From: Rubrivivax benzoatilyticus JA2 = ATCC BAA-35
GTDB taxonomy: Bacteria > Pseudomonadota > Gammaproteobacteria > Burkholderiales > Burkholderiaceae_C
Assembly: GCF_000190375.1 (NCBI RefSeq)
Contig: NZ_AEWG01000063.1
Span: 42,090 to 106,089 of the forward strand
Length of the DNA: 64,000 nucleotides
Direction: 5' to 3'
The translations under genes and the position numbers were made by a program. Below the pieces are notes generated by a model, which saw only the letters and a list, made by a program, of their open reading frames with translations, was not told where the DNA came from and did not search any database. Shown here piece by piece: positions 56,878-64,000 of the stretch (position 1 is the stretch's first letter; every line of letters starts with the position of its first letter).

Positions 56878-58422
56878 ATGCCTTCTCTGCACGACTTGTC
56901 GATTCGCGGCCGTCTGACGCTGCTCGCCGGTGTCGCTCTCTGCGCCGTCGTGATGCTCGGGGCGCTGCTGCTGTGGGGCAACCGCCACCAGACCGACGAC
57001 AGCCACGCGGTCTTCGAGTCCAAGGACATCGTCGCCGACATCCTGCCGCCGCCGCTGTACCTGGTCGACGCCCGGCTGACGATGTCGCGCGCGCTGGAAG
57101 GCAGCCTGCCGGTGGCACAGGCGCGCGCGCAGTTCGAGGCCCAGCGCCGCGACTACGAGGCGCGTGCCAAGGTCTGGCAGGCGCTGTCGCCTTCGCCGCT
57201 GAAGGACAGCCTGCTCGGCGCCCAGCACGCCGAGGGCCAGAAGCTGATCGCGCTCATCGACGACGCGCTGCGTGTGATGGAGAGCGACGGCCTGGCCGCC
57301 GCGCGCATGCGGCTGGAGGCCATCGACGCGCAGTTCCTGCGCCACCAGGCCGGTGTGCTGGCCACCGTGAAGGTGGGCACCGAACGCGCCGAAACCGACA
57401 TCGCGCGTTTCGACCGCACCGCGCGGCAGGTCGGCTGGGCCGCCTGGGCGATCGGGCTGTCGGCGCTGGTGCTGGTCTCGGCGCTGGCGCTGGCCATCGG
57501 TCGCTCCATCGTCGGCCCGCTGGACCGTGCGGTGCGTCTGGCGAAGCGTGTCGCCGAAGGCGACCTCGCGGCGCGCGAACGTTTCCCCGGCCGCGACGAG
57601 CTGAGCCAGCTCGGCCGCCATCTGCACGAGATGGTCGAGAGCCTGGCGCGCCGCGTGCTGGCGGTGCGCGCCGGTGCCGAACACGTGGCCGTGGCCAGCG
57701 CGCAGATCGCCGGCGGCAACGGCGACCTCGCGCGCCGCACCGAGGCCCAGGCCGGCGCGATCGTGCAGACGAGCACGACGATGGGCCGGCTCGACGAGCG
57801 CGTGCGCGACAACCAGACCCAGGCGCAATCGGCACGCGAACTGGCCGCCGAGGCCTCGGCGCTGGTCGGCCGCGGCGGCGACGCGATGCAGGGCGTGGTG
57901 TCGACGATGGACCAGATCGGCGACGCCTCGCGGCGTGTCAACGACATCATCGGCGTCATCGACGGCATCGCCTTCCAGACCAACATCCTGGCGCTGAACG
58001 CCGCCGTCGAGGCGGCGCGTGCCGGCGAATCCGGGCGCGGTTTCGCTGTCGTCGCTGCCGAAGTGCGTGCGCTGGCCCAGCGCAGCAGCACCGCGGCGCA
58101 GGAGATCAAGGGCCTGATCGTCACCAGCCACGAGCGCATCGACCGCGGCCAGGCCCTGGTCGGCGAGGCCGGGGCGACGATCGGCCAGGTCATCGAAGCG
58201 ATGTCGCGGCTCAGCGAGCTGGTCTGCGGCATCAGCGACGCCAGCGTCGAGCAGAGCCGCGGCGTCTCCGAGGTCTCGGCCGCCGTCTCGGCGATGGACC
58301 GCGACGTGCAGCAGAACGCCGCGCTCGTCGAGCAGGCGTCGCGCGCTGCGACCAGCCTGCGCGACCAGTCGCAGCGCCTGCTCGAGCTGATGCAGGACCT
58401 GCGCGTGCCGGCGCAGGCCTGA
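56878..58422 (+). CDS. Methyl-accepting chemotaxis protein
   Basis: A 514-residue chemoreceptor. The N-terminal membrane helix (about 12-34) is followed by a periplasmic four-helix-bundle-like sensor domain (about 40-190), a second helix (about 191-213), a HAMP domain and a cytoplasmic signalling domain. The conserved tip holds [20 protein letters not shown] and [18 protein letters not shown]. There is no C-terminal NWETF-type pentapeptide for CheR/CheB binding. The ligand is unknown. It stands alone, convergent with the next gene. Confidence 0.94.
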   Translation: MPSLHDLSIRGRLTLLAGVALCAVVMLGALLLWGNRHQTDDSHAVFESKDIVADILPPPLYLVDARLTMSRALEGSLPVAQARAQFEAQRRDYEARAKVWQALSPSPLKDSLLGAQHAEGQKLIALIDDALRVMESDGLAAARMRLEAIDAQFLRHQAGVLATVKVGTERAETDIARFDRTARQVGWAAWAIGLSALVLVSALALAIGRSIVGPLDRAVRLAKRVAEGDLAARERFPGRDELSQLGRHLHEMVESLARRVLAVRAGAEHVAVASAQIAGGNGDLARRTEAQAGAIVQTSTTMGRLDERVRDNQTQAQSARELAAEASALVGRGGDAMQGVVSTMDQIGDASRRVNDIIGVIDGIAFQTNILALNAAVEAARAGESGRGFAVVAAEVRALAQRSSTAAQEIKGLIVTSHERIDRGQALVGEAGATIGQVIEAMSRLSELVCGISDASVEQSRGVSEVSAAVSAMDRDVQQNAALVEQASRAATSLRDQSQRLLELMQDLRVPAQA

Positions 58423-58428
58423 GCGGCG

Positions 58429-59436
58429 TCAGAACCCGGCCAGCACCAGCTTGCCGCGTGCGCGCCCGCTCTCGACGAGCGCGTGGGCGCGGCGCAGGTT
58501 GGCGGCGCTGATGGCGCCGTAGTGCTCGCCCTGGGTCGAGACCAGCGTGCCGGCGTCGACCAGCGCCGCGGCGCGCTCGAGGATCTCGTGCTGGCGCACG
58601 AGGTCGGGCGTGCCGAACAGCGGCCGCGTGAACATCAGCTCCCAGTGCAGCGACACCGCCTTGCGCTTCAGGCGGCGCACGTCGATCGGCTCCGGGTCGT
58701 CGATCAGGCCGATGCGGCCCTGCGGCGCGACGGCCTCGACGTAGGCGTCGTAGTGCAGATGGGTCTGGGTCAGGCTGGCGATGTAGTCGACCGCCGGATG
58801 GCCGGCAGCGGCGAGTTCGGCGGCCAGCGGCTTCGAATGGTCGACGACGGCGTGCGCGCCCAGCTTGCGCACCCAGTCGGCGGTCTCGGGCCGCGACGCG
58901 GTGGCGATGACCGTCAGCTTCGTCAGCTTGCGCGCCAGCTGCACCAGGATCGATCCGACGCCGCCGGCCGCGCCGACGACCAGCAGGCGCTGGCCTTCGC
59001 CGCCGCCTTCGGCGACACCCAGGCGGTCGAACAGCAGCTCCCAGGCGGTGATCGTCGTCAGCGGCAGCGCGGCCGCGGCGGCGTCGTCCAGCGTCACCGG
59101 GGCGTGGCCGGCGATGCGTTCGTCGACGCACTGCAGCTCGGCGTAGGAGCCGGGGCGGTCGATGCTGCCGGCGTACCAGACGCGGTCACCCGGCTTGAAG
59201 CGGGTCACCGCGGCGCCGACCGCCTCGACGGTGCCGACGGCGTCCCAGCCCAGGATGCGCGGCGTCTCGGTCGGCTGGTTGCGGCGCACCTTGGTGTCCA
59301 CCGGGTTGACGGCGACGGCGGCCACGCGCACCAGCAGGTCGTGCTCGCGCGGCACCGGCGCCGGCAGTTCGGTCTCGAACAGCGAGCGCGCATCCTCGAT
59401 CGGCAGGCCGGCTTCGGTGTAGACGATGGCTTTCAT
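58429..59436 (-). CDS. Zinc-type alcohol dehydrogenase-like / quinone oxidoreductase
   Basis: A 335-residue medium-chain dehydrogenase of the zinc-free quinone oxidoreductase branch. The opening MKAIVYTEAGLPIEDARSL and the pattern VAVNPVDTKVRR fit the family. The NADPH-binding motif is VVGAAGGVGSI. No structural-zinc cysteine cluster is seen, despite the family name in databases. It probably reduces quinones or conjugated enones with NADPH. AGGAG lies upstream of the ATG. A LysR-family gene is divergent across 69 bp, and this arrangement suggests it is the regulator. Confidence 0.88.
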   Translation of the reverse strand: MKAIVYTEAGLPIEDARSLFETELPAPVPREHDLLVRVAAVAVNPVDTKVRRNQPTETPRILGWDAVGTVEAVGAAVTRFKPGDRVWYAGSIDRPGSYAELQCVDERIAGHAPVTLDDAAAAALPLTTITAWELLFDRLGVAEGGGEGQRLLVVGAAGGVGSILVQLARKLTKLTVIATASRPETADWVRKLGAHAVVDHSKPLAAELAAAGHPAVDYIASLTQTHLHYDAYVEAVAPQGRIGLIDDPEPIDVRRLKRKAVSLHWELMFTRPLFGTPDLVRQHEILERAAALVDAGTLVSTQGEHYGAISAANLRRAHALVESGRARGKLVLAGF

Positions 59437-59505
59437 GCTTTCTCCTGGCAAAGCGGAAAATGCCGAGATGGTGGGGTAGGCAGGCCGCCGGATCGAGAGG
59501 GTGAC

Positions 59506-60432
59506 GTGAGCAGCAGCTACAAACAGCCGTTGAAAGCGGTGTCGCCCGGCGACCTGCAGTTCTTCGTTCGCGCGGCGCGTTCGGCCAGCCTGTCGGCGGC
59601 GGCGCGCGAGCTGGCCGTCAGCCCGCAGGCGGCCAGCGCGGCGCTCAAGCGGCTGGAGTCGGCGCTGGGTTTCCGCCTCTTCGTGCGCTCCACGCGCAGC
59701 CTTCGGCCGACCCCCGAGGGCCTGGCCTTCCTCGACGCCTGCGAGCGCGGCCTGGCGCTGATCGACCAGGCGCGCGAACGCCTGGCCGCCGGGCGCGAGG
59801 CGCTGGCCGGGCGCATCCGGCTGTCGATGCCGTCGGACCTCGGGCGCAACGTGGTGCTGCCCTGGCTGCAGGCGTTTCGCGAGCAGCATCCGGGCATCGA
59901 GTTCGAGCTGCAGCTGACCGACCGCGTCGCCGAGCTGGCGCGCGAAGCGGTCGACGTCGCGCTGCGTTACGGCGAGCCGGCCGACACCCAGCTCGTCGCC
60001 GTCGCACTGGCGCCGCACAACCGGCGGGTGCTCTGCGCGTCGCCGGCCTATCTGGCGCGCCACGGCCGGCCGGCGCAGCCGCAGGATCTGGTGCAGCACC
60101 GCTGCCTCAGCTACCGGCTGTCGGACCGGCCGCACGAGCGCTGGCGTTTCGAGCGCGACGGCCGCGAGCTGGCGGTCGAGGTGCACGCCGCGCTGCGTTG
60201 CGACGACGGCGACGCGGTGCGCCGCATGGCGATCTTCGGCGAGGGCATCGCCTACAAGTCGGGGCTGGACGTCGCCGACGACCTGCGCCGCGGTGCGCTG
60301 GTCGCGCTGTGCGAAGACTGGCAGGGCGAACCGGCGCCGCTGTTCCTGGCCTGCGCCGACCGCAGCGTGCTGCGTCCGGCGGTGCAGCGATTGCGCGACT
60401 TCCTCGCCGAGCGCCTGGCCTCGCTCGGCTAA
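59506..60432 (+). CDS. LysR-family transcriptional regulator
   Basis: A 308-residue LysR-type regulator. The N-terminal helix-turn-helix (FVRAARSASLSAAARELAVSPQAASAALKRLE) is followed by the substrate-binding domain, and the pattern FRLFVRSTRSLRPTPEG is typical of the group close to DmlR/PtxR-type regulators. The start is GTG 59506 with GAGAGG upstream. It is divergent from the quinone oxidoreductase gene and probably controls it and itself. The inducer is unknown. Confidence 0.9.
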   Translation: MSSSYKQPLKAVSPGDLQFFVRAARSASLSAAARELAVSPQAASAALKRLESALGFRLFVRSTRSLRPTPEGLAFLDACERGLALIDQARERLAAGREALAGRIRLSMPSDLGRNVVLPWLQAFREQHPGIEFELQLTDRVAELAREAVDVALRYGEPADTQLVAVALAPHNRRVLCASPAYLARHGRPAQPQDLVQHRCLSYRLSDRPHERWRFERDGRELAVEVHAALRCDDGDAVRRMAIFGEGIAYKSGLDVADDLRRGALVALCEDWQGEPAPLFLACADRSVLRPAVQRLRDFLAERLASLG

Positions 60433-60463
60433 GCTCGCCGCTCCCCAGCGAAGGCCGCCGCCG

Positions 60464-61411
60464 ATGATTCCCGACCCCGTGATCGCCACCACCCTCGCCG
60501 CGCAGGACATCGTCGTGCTCGACGGCGCGCTCGCCACCGAGCTGGAGCGCCGCGGCGCCGACCTGAAGGACCCGCTGTGGTCGGCCAGGCTGCTGATCGA
60601 GCGCCCGGAGCTGATCCGCGAGGTGCATCTGGACTACTTCCGCGCCGGCGCCGACGTCGCGACGACGGCCAGCTACCAGGCGACCTTCGAAGGCTTCGCG
60701 CGCCGCGGCTTCTCGCACGACGAGGCGGTGGCGCTGATGCGGCGCTCGGTGGCGCTGGCGATCGAGGCGCGCGACGCCTTCTGGGCCGAGCCGGCGAACC
60801 GCGCCGGCCGCCGCCGGCCGCTGGTCGCGGCTTCGGTCGGGCCCTACGGCGCGATGCTGGCCGACGGCAGCGAGTACCGCGGCTACCCCGGCGTCACACG
60901 CGAGCAGCTCGCCGCCTTCCACCGCCCGCGGCTGGAGGTGCTGGCCGCGGCCGGCGCCGACCTGCTGGCCTGCGAGACGATTCCCTGCCTGGACGAGGCG
61001 CTGGCCATCGCCTCGCTGCTGCCCACGCTGCAGCCGGCGCTGCCGGCCTGGATCAGCTTCTCCTGCCGCGACGGCGAGCACGTCAGCCAAGGCGAACGTT
61101 TCGCCGACTGCGCCGCCGCGCTCGACGGCCTGCCGGGTGTCGCCGCGGTCGGCCTGAACTGCACCGCGCCGGAATACGTGCCGGCGCTGATCGCCGCGGC
61201 GCAGGCGCGCACGCGGTTGCCGATCGTCGTCTACCCGAACTCGGGCGAGCAGTGGGACGCGGTCGCCAAGTGCTGGCACGGCGAACGCGACGCCGCCGAC
61301 TTCGCCGCCCAGGCCGAGCGCTGGCGCCGCGGCGGCGCGCGCCTGATCGGCGGCTGCTGCCGCACCGGCCCGGACGAGATCCGCGCGCTGCGCGCGGCGC
61401 TGCTGGCCTGA
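60464..61411 (+). CDS. mmuM: Homocysteine S-methyltransferase MmuM
   Basis: A 315-residue zinc-dependent methyltransferase (HMT family) using S-methylmethionine or SAM to methylate homocysteine to methionine. The zinc-binding cysteines are in LNCTAPEY and in the GGCCRTGP motif near the C-terminus. The N-terminal pattern VLDGALATELERRGADLKDPLWSA is typical. The length is close to E. coli MmuM (310). ATG 60464 begins 31 bases after the LysR stop; no S-methylmethionine permease gene is nearby. Confidence 0.92.
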   Translation: MIPDPVIATTLAAQDIVVLDGALATELERRGADLKDPLWSARLLIERPELIREVHLDYFRAGADVATTASYQATFEGFARRGFSHDEAVALMRRSVALAIEARDAFWAEPANRAGRRRPLVAASVGPYGAMLADGSEYRGYPGVTREQLAAFHRPRLEVLAAAGADLLACETIPCLDEALAIASLLPTLQPALPAWISFSCRDGEHVSQGERFADCAAALDGLPGVAAVGLNCTAPEYVPALIAAAQARTRLPIVVYPNSGEQWDAVAKCWHGERDAADFAAQAERWRRGGARLIGGCCRTGPDEIRALRAALLA

Positions 61412-61413
61412 GC

Positions 61414-61740
61414 TCAGGCCTGGCGGTCGGCCAGGTTCAGCAGCACCACGCCGACCAGCACCGCCGCCAGCCCGGCGAGCTTGACCGCGCTGACCGACTC
61501 GCCGAGGAAGGCGATGCCGATCAAGGCGATGATCGCCAGCCCGGCGCCGCTCCAGATCGCGTAGACGATGCCGACCTCCATCGTCTTCAGCACCTGGCCG
61601 AGCAGCCAGAACGACAGCCCGTAGCCGACGACGACGACCGCCGACGGTGCAAGCTTCGTGAAGCCGGCGGAGAGTTTCAGCGCCGTGGTGGCGGCGAGTT
61701 CGGCGCCGATCGCGCCGGCGAGCATCAGCCAGGCGTTCAT
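61414..61740 (-). CDS. Small multidrug resistance (EmrE-like) transporter
   Basis: A 108-residue SMR-family proton antiporter with four membrane helices. The essential Glu14 is present in GAIGAELAATTALKLS, and the helix 3 dimer motif follows LKTMEVGIVYAIWSGAG, much like EmrE. It may export quaternary ammonium compounds, guanidinium or polyamines; the Qac-type sequence favours the first. It is convergent with mmuM, only two bases between stops. It is divergent from the DUF454 gene. Confidence 0.9.
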   Translation of the reverse strand: MNAWLMLAGAIGAELAATTALKLSAGFTKLAPSAVVVVGYGLSFWLLGQVLKTMEVGIVYAIWSGAGLAIIALIGIAFLGESVSAVKLAGLAAVLVGVVLLNLADRQA

Positions 61741-61849
61741 CGGACGGTGCTCCGGTCGTGCTCGGGGCGGGGCAGGGTGTGGGCGGACATCGGGTGCTCC
61801 TGTGCTGGGGCTGGGCGATTGTCGCGGCGGCGCACGCGAGAATCACCCC

Positions 61850-62224
61850 ATGCTGCCCCGTCCCGTCGTCCTGCTGCTGTGGCGCCTGCTGGCGCTGGCC
61901 TGCCTGCTGCTGGCCGCCGTCGGCGTCGTGCTGCCGGGGCTGCCGACGGTGCCTTTCCTGCTGGTCGCTGCCTGGGCCGGCGGCCACGGCTGGCCGGCGC
62001 TGGAGCGCTGGCTGCTGGCGCACCCGCGTTACGGCCCGGGCATCCGGCGCTGGCGCGAAGGCGGGGTCATCCCGCGCAACGCCAAGTGGGCGGCGACGGG
62101 GATGATGGGCGCCAGCACGCTGGTCATCGTCTTCCTGACGCCGATGCCGCTGTGGTCCAAGGTGCTGGTGCCCGGCACGATGGCGCTGGTCGCGCTGTGG
62201 ATGTGGGGCCGGCCCGAGCGCTGA
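61850..62224 (+). CDS. DUF454 (YbaN-like) membrane protein
   Basis: A 124-residue small membrane protein of the DUF454 family. It has an N-terminal hydrophobic pair of segments with GVVLPGLPTVPFLLVAAW, the family core, then RWLLAHPRYGPGIRRWREGGVIPRNAKW and a final helix. Function is unknown. The ATG was chosen because the conserved hydrophobic start follows directly; upstream in-frame codons lie in the SMR/DUF454 divergent gap. Confidence 0.86.
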   Translation: MLPRPVVLLLWRLLALACLLLAAVGVVLPGLPTVPFLLVAAWAGGHGWPALERWLLAHPRYGPGIRRWREGGVIPRNAKWAATGMMGASTLVIVFLTPMPLWSKVLVPGTMALVALWMWGRPER

Positions 62225-62246
62225 CGCCCGGCAGCGCCTGCCGGCC

Positions 62247-62603
62247 TCAGCTGCGGCTTCGGGCCGGCTGGTGCGATCCGTGGTGCGCCGCGCGGCCTTC
62301 GGCCGTCCAGGCGTCGCCGACCTGCGTCGGCTCGATGCGCACGATGCGCACCGGCCGGCCCAGCGTCGCGTGCGCGGCGGCGGCGAGCACGGCGACGAGC
62401 TCGCCGTCGTCCTGAGGCGCCGCCTGCGCAACGGCCGGCGCGGGGGCGGGCTCGCGCTTCTCGAAACGCGCCGCGACACGCCCGATCAGCGGGAAGCCGG
62501 CGAGCACGACGCCGATCGCGGCGATGATGAAGAAGCTGCCGACGAAGTCGATGACGCTGAGGATCAGCGCGCCTTCGAGGGTGTCGGGGATGATGGGCTG
62601 CAT
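62247..62603 (-). CDS. oadG: Sodium-pumping decarboxylase gamma subunit (OadG family)
   Basis: A 118-residue subunit with one N-terminal membrane helix (SFFIIAAIGVVLAGFPLIGRV), a Pro/Ala linker and a cytoplasmic C-terminus with the pattern ELVAVLAAAAHATLG...RIVRIEP...W..EGRAAHH. The terminal His residues may bind zinc as in OadG. GAGGAG lies upstream of the ATG. It is the last gene of a minus-strand biotin domain-oadB-oadG string. It stabilises the decarboxylase complex. Confidence 0.85.
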   Translation of the reverse strand: MQPIIPDTLEGALILSVIDFVGSFFIIAAIGVVLAGFPLIGRVAARFEKREPAPAPAVAQAAPQDDGELVAVLAAAAHATLGRPVRIVRIEPTQVGDAWTAEGRAAHHGSHQPARSRS

Positions 62604-62613
62604 CGTCCGCTCC

Positions 62614-63786
62614 TCAGCCCGCGCCCAGCAGCGCGAGCAGGATGCCGCCGGAGATGGCGGTGCCGAAGACGCCGGCCAGGTTGGGCCCCATCGCGTGGTA
62701 GATCAGGAAGTTCTTCGGGTTCTCCTGGTTCGCGACGATGTGCGAGACACGCGCCGCGATCGGCACCGAGGCGATGCCCGCCGAGCCGATCAGCGGGTTG
62801 ATCTTCTCCTTCAGGAACAGGTTCATCACCTTGGCGGTGATGACGCCCGAGGCGGTGCCGAAGACGAAGGCCACCAGGCCCAGCAGCACGATCAGCAGCG
62901 TGTCCCAGTTCAGGAACTTGTCGGCTGCCATCGTCGAGCCGATGGCCACCGTCAGCACCAGCACGATGACGTTCATCAGCCCGCCGGCGGCGGTCTTGGC
63001 CAGGCGTTCGGTGACGCCGCATTCCTTCAGCAGGTTGCCCAGCATCAGCATCGTGATCAGCGGCGCGACCGGCGGGAAGAACAGGTTCACGACCACCGCC
63101 ATCACGATCGGGAAGGCGATCTTCTCGGCCTTGCCGACGGTGCGCAGCTGCTTCATCGTGATCTGGCGCTCGGCCGGCGTCGTCAGCGCCCGCATCACCG
63201 GCGGCTGGATCAGCGGCATCAGCGCCATGTACGAGTACGCGGCCACCGAGATCGGCCCGAGCAGGTGCGGCGCCAGCTGCATCGTCACGAAGATCGCCAT
63301 CGGCCCGTCGGCGCCGCCGATGATGCCGATCGCGCCGGCCTCGGCGAGCGTGAAGCCGCAGAGCTTGGCCAGGATCAGCGCGACGAAGATGCCCAGGTGC
63401 GCGCCGGCACCCAGGATCACGAGGCGCGGGTTGGCGATCATCGGCCCGAAGTCGGTCATCGCGCCGACGCCCAGGAAGATCAGCGGCGGGATGATCAGCT
63501 TGGCCACGCCTTCGTAGGCGTAGTGGAACAGGCCGCCCTCCTTGACGACGTAGAGCAGGGCGCTGATCGCCTCGCCGCCGGGCACGTCGTCGGGCGGGCC
63601 GGGCACGTTGGCGACGATGCACGAGAAGCCGATGCCGACCAGCAGCAGCGGCTCGTAGTGCTTGGCGATCGCCAGGTACACCATCGCCGCGCCGACCGCG
63701 ATCATCACGACGTTGCCCCAGCTCAGGTGCACGACGCCGGTCTGCGCCAGCAGCGCCTCGAAGAACGGGCCGAGCTGATCGAACAC
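62614..63786 (-). CDS. oadB: Sodium-pumping decarboxylase beta subunit (OadB/GcdB/MmdB family)
   Basis: A 390-residue polytopic membrane protein that couples decarboxylation of carboxybiotin to sodium export. Family motifs include GAMTDFGPMIANPRL, GIIGGADGPMAIFV (with the key Asp), VNLFFPPVAPLI, and TASGVITAKVMNLFLKEKINPLIGSAGI. The GTG 63786 start begins FDQLGPFFEALL; upstream codons overlap the biotin gene in another frame. The substrate (oxaloacetate, methylmalonyl-CoA, malonate or glutaconyl-CoA) depends on the alpha subunit, which lies mostly outside the window. Confidence 0.93.
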   Translation of the reverse strand: MFDQLGPFFEALLAQTGVVHLSWGNVVMIAVGAAMVYLAIAKHYEPLLLVGIGFSCIVANVPGPPDDVPGGEAISALLYVVKEGGLFHYAYEGVAKLIIPPLIFLGVGAMTDFGPMIANPRLVILGAGAHLGIFVALILAKLCGFTLAEAGAIGIIGGADGPMAIFVTMQLAPHLLGPISVAAYSYMALMPLIQPPVMRALTTPAERQITMKQLRTVGKAEKIAFPIVMAVVVNLFFPPVAPLITMLMLGNLLKECGVTERLAKTAAGGLMNVIVLVLTVAIGSTMAADKFLNWDTLLIVLLGLVAFVFGTASGVITAKVMNLFLKEKINPLIGSAGIASVPIAARVSHIVANQENPKNFLIYHAMGPNLAGVFGTAISGGILLALLGAG

Positions 63787-63796
63787 GGCGCCGGCC

Positions 63797-64000
63797 TCAG
63801 CCGATGACCAGCAGCAGCTGGCCGGTCTCGACCACCTGGCCGGCGCGCACCTCGACGCGGGCGACCTGGCCGGCACGCGGCGCGCTGATCTGGGTGTTCA
63901 TCTTCATCGCCTCGATCACCGCGAGCTTCTCGCCTTCGGCGACACGCTGGCCGACCGTGACGAGCACCGACTGCACCGTGCCGCCCAGCGGCGCGACGAC
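63797..64000 (-). CDS. Biotin carboxyl-carrier domain (partial; decarboxylase alpha or biotin subunit)
   Basis: The last 67 residues of a biotinyl domain, cut by the window edge. The biotin lysine motif EAMKM is followed by NTQISAPRAGQVARV and it ends LLLVIG. It could be the C-terminus of an OadA/MmdA-type alpha subunit or a separate biotin carrier protein. It lies 10 bp before oadB, so it is the upstream part of the same sodium-pump operon. Confidence 0.88.
   Translation of the reverse strand, partial: VVAPLGGTVQSVLVTVGQRVAEGEKLAVIEAMKMNTQISAPRAGQVARVEVRAGQVVETGQLLLVIG

Overview
The window is very GC-rich, densely coded chromosomal DNA from a betaproteobacterium of the order Burkholderiales. 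The gene content and style fit the Rubrivivax/Leptothrix/Methylibium group, but that placement is inferred from remembered gene families and no database search was run. No phage, transposase, CRISPR array or plasmid-type gene was seen.

Layout. 0-2.6 kb: ugpB-ugpA-ugpE glycerol-3-phosphate ABC transporter (minus strand, continuing off the left edge). 2.7-6.7 kb: a 1312-residue fused FAD/iron-sulfur dehydrogenase. 6.8-21.3 kb: a ubiquinone and housekeeping block (DUF971 gene, ubiE, short Tim44-like gene, ubiJ, ubiB, fmdB, DUF502 gene, aspS, aroG, nudB, EEP phosphatase gene, clsB). It is interrupted by a nucleotide-sugar island (ugd, with manC and galE on the other strand). 21.4-27.5 kb: a dipeptide-type ABC transporter dppABCDF whose operon contains hairpin-rich non-coding spacers. 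27.5-34.5 kb: a DUF805 gene, a ligase-associated exonuclease and its ATP-dependent DNA ligase, separated by a Pat-type acyl-CoA ligase/acetyltransferase gene and a universal stress protein gene, then an AhpD-like peroxidase gene. 34.6-38.6 kb: tolB-pal-cpoB-tcdA and two tandem tRNA-Lys genes with a clear promoter and terminator. 38.8-43.7 kb: a diguanylate cyclase, an L-lactate-dehydrogenase-fold enzyme with an unusual specificity residue, and the divergent dgdR/dgdA pair.

43.7-56.3 kb is the most integrated region. frmR-frmA-fghA convert formaldehyde to formate with glutathione. On the opposite strand lies a selenocysteine formate dehydrogenase operon: fdnG (with an in-frame UGA and a SECIS hairpin), fdnH, fdnI, fdhE, selA, selB and the tRNA-Sec gene selC; fdhD is divergent from it. 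Together these could carry formaldehyde through formate to CO2 with electrons delivered to quinone, and they include most of the machinery needed to make the selenoprotein (selD is not in the window).

56.3-64 kb: a small nuclease, a chemoreceptor, a quinone-oxidoreductase-like gene with a divergent LysR regulator, mmuM, an SMR transporter, a DUF454 gene, and a sodium-pumping decarboxylase operon (biotin domain, oadB, oadG) running off the right edge.

I found no wholly new system. The observations most worth checking are the selenocysteine cassette joined to the formaldehyde genes, the hairpin arrays inside operons (one of them open in frame before cpoB), the split DNA-repair pair, the Leu81 substitution in the LDH-fold enzyme, and the short Tim44-domain protein.
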